Origin: Muribaculaceae bacterium
Lineage (GTDB): Bacteria > Bacteroidota > Bacteroidia > Bacteroidales > Muribaculaceae
Reading direction: 5' to 3'
Assembly (NCBI GenBank): GCA_017555085.1
Contig: JAFZHD010000018.1
Location: 1 to 64,000, forward strand
Length of the DNA stretch: 64,000 bases
Position 1 is the first letter of the stretch, and the number at the start of each line of letters is the position of its first letter. The notes below the pieces were generated by a model. The model did no database searches. It was not told the origin of the DNA and was given only the letters and a program-made list of their open reading frames with translations. Shown piece by piece: positions 63,273-64,000 of the stretch. The position numbers were made by a program, and so were the translations under genes.

Positions 63273-63971
63273 ATGATTAAAAGCACTCTTGAAAAGATAA
63301 TCAGTGAAGACCTTCACGAAATTTGGAGTATTTTGGCCGATGATGAGAAACGACTCATTATGGACAATTTCATTATCCATAATTTCAAAAAGAATCAAAT
63401 AATTTATGCCGAGGGAGATGAGCCCGAATACTTGTGGTGTCTCATTAAAGGTAAGGTTAAAAAGTTCAAAGATGGTATCGGTGGACGCCAACAAATTTTG
63501 CGTCTGCATCGCCCTGTTCAGTATTTCGGTTATCGAGCATATTTTGCCGAGGAAAAGTATGTGTCAAGTGCAGCAGCATTTGAAGCATCAACTGTCGGTG
63601 CCGTGCCTTTGAGTTTGGTGAAAACGCTTATAACTAAAAATAGTGACCTCGCGTGGTTCTTTATTCACGAATTATCGCGAAATCTTGGTGGCTCTGACAC
63701 AAAAATTGTCAACCTTACTCAAAAACATATTCGCGGTCGTTTGGCAGAAGCCCTTATTATCCTTAAAGATAACTATGGCTATGAAGACGATAATTCAACT
63801 TTGCGCATTTACATGTCGCGCGAAGATTTGGCTAACTTGTCAAATATGACAACATCAAATGCGATTCGCACTCTCACAAGTTTTGTGAACGAGAAAATCA
63901 TTATCGTTGACGGCCGACGCATTAAGATTACCAATGAGCCGATGCTCAGAAAAATCAGTAAATTTGGTTAA
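63273..63971 (+). CDS. Crp/Fnr family transcriptional regulator
   Basis: A 232-residue regulator with an N-terminal cyclic-nucleotide-binding-like beta barrel (about 25-130: IIYAEGDEPEYLWCLIKGKVKKF) and a C-terminal winged helix (about 155-225) whose recognition region reads SREDLANLSNMTTSNAIRTL. There are no N-terminal Fnr-type cysteines; the ligand is unknown. RGRLAEALIILKD near 160 is the usual hinge of the family. It could act on nearby genes, including the adjacent RNA, but no binding site was identified. Confidence 0.88.
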   Translation: MIKSTLEKIISEDLHEIWSILADDEKRLIMDNFIIHNFKKNQIIYAEGDEPEYLWCLIKGKVKKFKDGIGGRQQILRLHRPVQYFGYRAYFAEEKYVSSAAAFEASTVGAVPLSLVKTLITKNSDLAWFFIHELSRNLGGSDTKIVNLTQKHIRGRLAEALIILKDNYGYEDDNSTLRIYMSREDLANLSNMTTSNAIRTLTSFVNEKIIIVDGRRIKITNEPMLRKISKFG

Positions 63972-64000
63972 AGCGGTAATCGCTTAATTTTACCAGAGTC

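Noticed and set aside
1-64000. CRISPR arrays, prophage, toxin-antitoxin or restriction systems
   Set aside because: No regularly spaced repeats and no nuclease, phage or toxin-like families were found in a reading of both strands.

Overview
This window reads as chromosomal core sequence of a Bacteroidales bacterium (phylum Bacteroidota), possibly from the Muribaculaceae or a nearby family. The evidence is the gene content and order: an lpxD-lpxC/fabZ-lpxA operon with a fused LpxC/FabZ, a thrA-apgM-thrC operon, a nusB-yajC-ybbR-coaE operon, an sppA-lpxK-pnp-thiL operon, PPi-dependent phosphofructokinase, and DUF4924 and DUF3127 proteins. The promoters agree: many genes start behind the Bacteroidota sigma-ABfr pattern, a TTG box, 19-20 bases, then TAnnTTTG. 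The family-level placement is inference. I see no prophage, insertion sequence, CRISPR array, restriction system or integrated island.

Layout. 1-8.6 kb: the end of an upstream gene, the mlaE-mlaF lipid-transport pair (minus), udk-lptB (plus), a CPBP protease with trmN6 (minus), then engB, a synthetase-type relA and a small lipoprotein. 8.7-14.9 kb: metF, holB, an AddB-like nuclease and hemW in one direction. 14.9-25.5 kb: rlmH, a thiE-like gene, a NfeD-like protein, kdsB, an M16-like protein, PPi-phosphofructokinase, nadC, a HAD phosphatase, a MATE transporter, a flavoprotein and a DUF695 protein. 25.6-33.4 kb: a secreted glycoside-hydrolase-like protein with a probable type 9 secretion tail, a DUF3127 protein, the lipid A operon, a CvfB-like protein, rsmG and an MBL hydrolase. 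33.5-39.8 kb: glnS, the thrS-infC-rpmI-rplT translation operon, a glycosyltransferase and tRNA-Gln(CUG). 39.9-49.4 kb: DUF4924, rfbD, prfC, the threonine operon and a nitrilase. 49.4-59.7 kb: three minus-strand blocks (nusB group, sppA group, rlmD) with a CYTH protein between them. 59.7-64 kb: pyruvate phosphate dikinase, a probable structured non-coding RNA on the minus strand, and a Crp/Fnr regulator.

Themes. Outer-membrane construction recurs (lpxA, C, D and K, kdsB, lptB, mlaEF), as do translation and ribosome maintenance (thrS, glnS, infC, rplT, rpmI, prfC, rlmH, rlmD, rsmG, engB, tRNA-Gln). Two central-carbon genes, the PPi-dependent phosphofructokinase and pyruvate phosphate dikinase, show a distinctly C-ending codon choice, as expected for very highly expressed genes, and both enzymes use pyrophosphate chemistry.

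Best leads. (1) A roughly 250-nt RNA gene at 62817-63064 with a consensus promoter, an intrinsic terminator and long-range helices; 6S RNA is one guess. (2) NusB is enlarged to 474 residues by what looks like a tandem duplication of about 167 residues. (3) The DUF3127 OB-fold protein ends in an SSB-like acidic tip. (4) Two intergenic palindromes are perfect over 40 bp. Nothing here is clearly a new multi-gene system. All identifications are from reading the sequence; no database search was run.
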